A stretch of 6,147 bases of DNA from JBBKXJ01 sp037969395. GTDB taxonomy: Bacteria; Pseudomonadota; Gammaproteobacteria; Pseudomonadales; JAUIET01. Location of the stretch: the NCBI GenBank assembly GCA_037969395.1, contig JBBKXJ010000336.1, positions 1 through 6,147 of the forward strand. Direction: 5' to 3'. Positions within the stretch are counted from its first letter, which is position 1. Every line of letters begins with the position of its first letter. Below are positions 4,644-6,147 of this stretch, in pieces. The translations under genes and the position numbers were made by a program. The notes under the pieces are model-generated. The model was not told the DNA's origin. It was given only the letters and a program-made list of their open reading frames with translations, and searched no databases.

Positions 4644-6147
4644 CGACTCTCATCAACATTGCTTAAGTCTTTCGTGTAGCGCTGCGTCAGGTGCATACTG
4701 ATCTTGTCAATAAGTTCGTCACGCTTGCGCTTTTCTGAAAACGTATGGTCTGCATCCTCGATAAAAACCACGTCGATGTCACCGCGCTTGATGTGTTGCT
4801 TTGCGGTACGCGGTGACTCTGACATCAGAATGGCATACCCAGGGTCGCTGGTAGCGAAGAAAAAACTGAGATGGCGCCTAGCCTCTTTGTATTTGACCAG
4901 GTCCAGACACAGTCTTGCAGGCTTTTCAAAACCCGCTAGCGCCTTCCATTGACGCATTCTACTAACAGTTTGCTCTTTTACACGTTTCGCTACAAAACGC
5001 AGAATGTAGCCAAGCTCAACCTGGCCCTTCAGCAGTTTAAGCCACTTGCGCTTGTCCCTCATCGCCCCTTCGTAGTATTTTGCGTCTTTAACGGTCGCAT
5101 AAGCGCGTGGAATCTCCAGCGACATGCCTTCTTCCCAATAAAACGTCAGCGGATTGATCATTATCGATTCGCACACAGCGGCATTGTTCATGCCAGCATG
5201 AAACGCCGTGTGTGCGCCGGAACAAATACCTGCCAATACCACCTGCTCGAATCCCATATCAGCGACTACGCTATTGACCACCGCGTCCACGTCAGCATTT
5301 GCATCCTCAGGATAGCAGTGGTTTTCGTCGGCAGGCTGGCCCACCACGCTATCCCCCAGGTTTGCCAGGTCAATTCGCAGACAACTTAAACCGGCAGCCC
5401 CCAAAGACCTGCTCAGCTCTACGTATAGTCTGTTGGGGCCAACGTGGTGGACGGAGCCCGAATTGAGTAAAACGACCAGCGGAGTGTTACGCATTGAGGT
5501 ATGCGCGGGTCTGGTAAGAATGCCAAATAGCTTGCTGTCGCCACCAGGCAAGCAGATTTTCTCGACCAGTTTGATATCATTTGGTAAAGCCAGCGTTACC
5601 TCTTGTGCAACATTGGCAGTAAAACCGCCACCATTGCTGAGCGAGTCGGCTGGTTTGTTTTGGTCCATCCACTCGACAATGCTCGCAATCGCATGCAATG
5701 GCACCTCGTTCGCGTGGGGCTCGGCCATCATATCGGCGTAACCCGATGCCGTTATCTCGTCTACCGCTATTCGCTGCTGTTGTAGCTCGACCGCCAAGTC
5801 CGTATCCGGGCCAATATCATCGCGCTGTACTACCAACAGCTTGCCATTTACCTTGTACGCTTGTTTACCAAGATTAATTTTTTTTATCTCCGCAGCTGCC
5901 GCTGTGGTCATGATAAAGCCGGCACTCTCCATATAGTCAGCGTGCGCGTGCCGTTTGTGGTCGGCCATCCAGGCTAACGCCTGCATCTCGCGCACGTAAC
6001 GCTTGCCGTTTGCCACTGGGCTCCATAGCACCAGGTGCTCAATGGCAGTATGCTCCGCTACTTTGGCGGCCAGAGCAGCACCCATGCGAATGCCGAGCAG
6101 ACAGATCGAACGAGCTCCGGTGTTCGACTTTACCGTGTCAATGGCAG
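4640..6147 (-). CDS. Tandem alpha/beta-hydrolase, N-terminal domain degenerate (5' end cut)
   Basis: The frame stays open to the right edge, and the residues before the first in-frame ATG (at 6085) continue the hydrolase fold (I-C-L-L-G-I-R), so the true start lies outside. Numbering here begins at that internal Met. Domain 1 (edge to about 145) has G-I-R-M-G-A where the nucleophile elbow should be, an acidic patch at Asp89/Asp90 and His124. Domain 2 (about 172-470) has the oxyanion-loop stretch N-S-G-S-V-H-H-V-G-P-N-R at 208-219, L-R-I-D-L-A-N-L-G-D-S at 236-246 and the elbow G-I-C-S-G at 286-290, so Ser289 is the nucleophile. A lid-like insert spans 325-400, with likely Asp414 and His447 (D-A-D-H-T-F) completing the triad. 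The halves resemble the separate hydrolase 2 (G-L-R-L-G) and hydrolase 1 types known beside exosortase A loci. It is probably a cytosolic thioesterase, esterase or acyl-transfer enzyme; the substrate is unknown. The gene is convergent with the acyltransferase gene. Confidence 0.88.
   Translation of the reverse strand, partial: AIDTVKSNTGARSICLLGIRMGAALAAKVAEHTAIEHLVLWSPVANGKRYVREMQALAWMADHKRHAHADYMESAGFIMTTAAAAEIKKINLGKQAYKVNGKLLVVQRDDIGPDTDLAVELQQQRIAVDEITASGYADMMAEPHANEVPLHAIASIVEWMDQNKPADSLSNGGGFTANVAQEVTLALPNDIKLVEKICLPGGDSKLFGILTRPAHTSMRNTPLVVLLNSGSVHHVGPNRLYVELSRSLGAAGLSCLRIDLANLGDSVVGQPADENHCYPEDANADVDAVVNSVVADMGFEQVVLAGICSGAHTAFHAGMNNAAVCESIMINPLTFYWEEGMSLEIPRAYATVKDAKYYEGAMRDKRKWLKLLKGQVELGYILRFVAKRVKEQTVSRMRQWKALAGFEKPARLCLDLVKYKEARRHLSFFFATSDPGYAILMSESPRTAKQHIKRGDIDVVFIEDADHTFSEKRKRDELIDKISMHLTQRYTKDLSNVDESR

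Noticed and set aside
4949..5389. A 146-codon open frame on the + strand inside the hydrolase gene
   Set aside because: It is antisense to the hydrolase's catalytic domain, its product matches no family I recognise, and no ribosome site stands out.
6083..6085. ATG as the start of the hydrolase gene
   Set aside because: The frame continues open to the window edge and the upstream residues (I-C-L-L-G-I-R) form the strand and elbow of the hydrolase fold, so this Met is internal.

Overview
The window is protein-coding DNA of intermediate G+C, densely packed, and looks like a Pseudomonadota chromosome, probably a gammaproteobacterium. That guess rests on codon style, Shine-Dalgarno use and protein families; no taxonomic marker is present. 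There is no rRNA, tRNA, CRISPR array, insertion sequence or clear repeat.

Region 1 (1-3314, + strand) is a tight four-gene run. It holds the 3' end of an acyl carrier protein (ACP), an acyl-CoA-dehydrogenase-fold flavoprotein, a stand-alone class II aminoacyl-tRNA-synthetase paralogue of the amino acid:[carrier protein] ligase family, and a DUF1839 protein. Gaps are 34, 5 and 10 bases, so this is very likely one operon. The suggested logic is that the ligase adenylates a small amino acid and loads it on the ACP's phosphopantetheine arm. The flavoprotein may then oxidise the tethered aminoacyl group, and the DUF1839 protein may move it to an unknown acceptor. Only the loading step rests on characterised homologues; the rest is inference, and the end product is unknown.

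Region 2 (3315-4643) is a 129-base spacer followed by an integral-membrane acyltransferase-3 (OafA/YrhL-type) gene, probably starting at TTG. It suggests acylation of a glycan, lipid or other envelope or secreted molecule.

Region 3 (4640-6147, - strand) is a convergent gene, cut by the right edge, for a double alpha/beta-hydrolase. Its N-terminal domain has Arg where the nucleophile should be (G-I-R-M-G). Its C-terminal domain keeps a full apparent triad (G-I-C-S-G, Asp, His). The two halves resemble the separate hydrolases found beside exosortase A / exopolysaccharide loci. The stop codons of this gene and the acyltransferase gene interlock in one CTAG palindrome.

Taken together, the window looks like part of a biosynthetic locus that makes or attaches an amino-acid-derived acyl group, possibly on an exported glycan or a small molecule. 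The most interesting points are the unassigned chemistry of the ACP/flavoprotein/ligase/DUF1839 set, the missing catalytic base in the flavoprotein, the papain/BtrH-like look of DUF1839, and the fused hydrolase with one degenerate domain.
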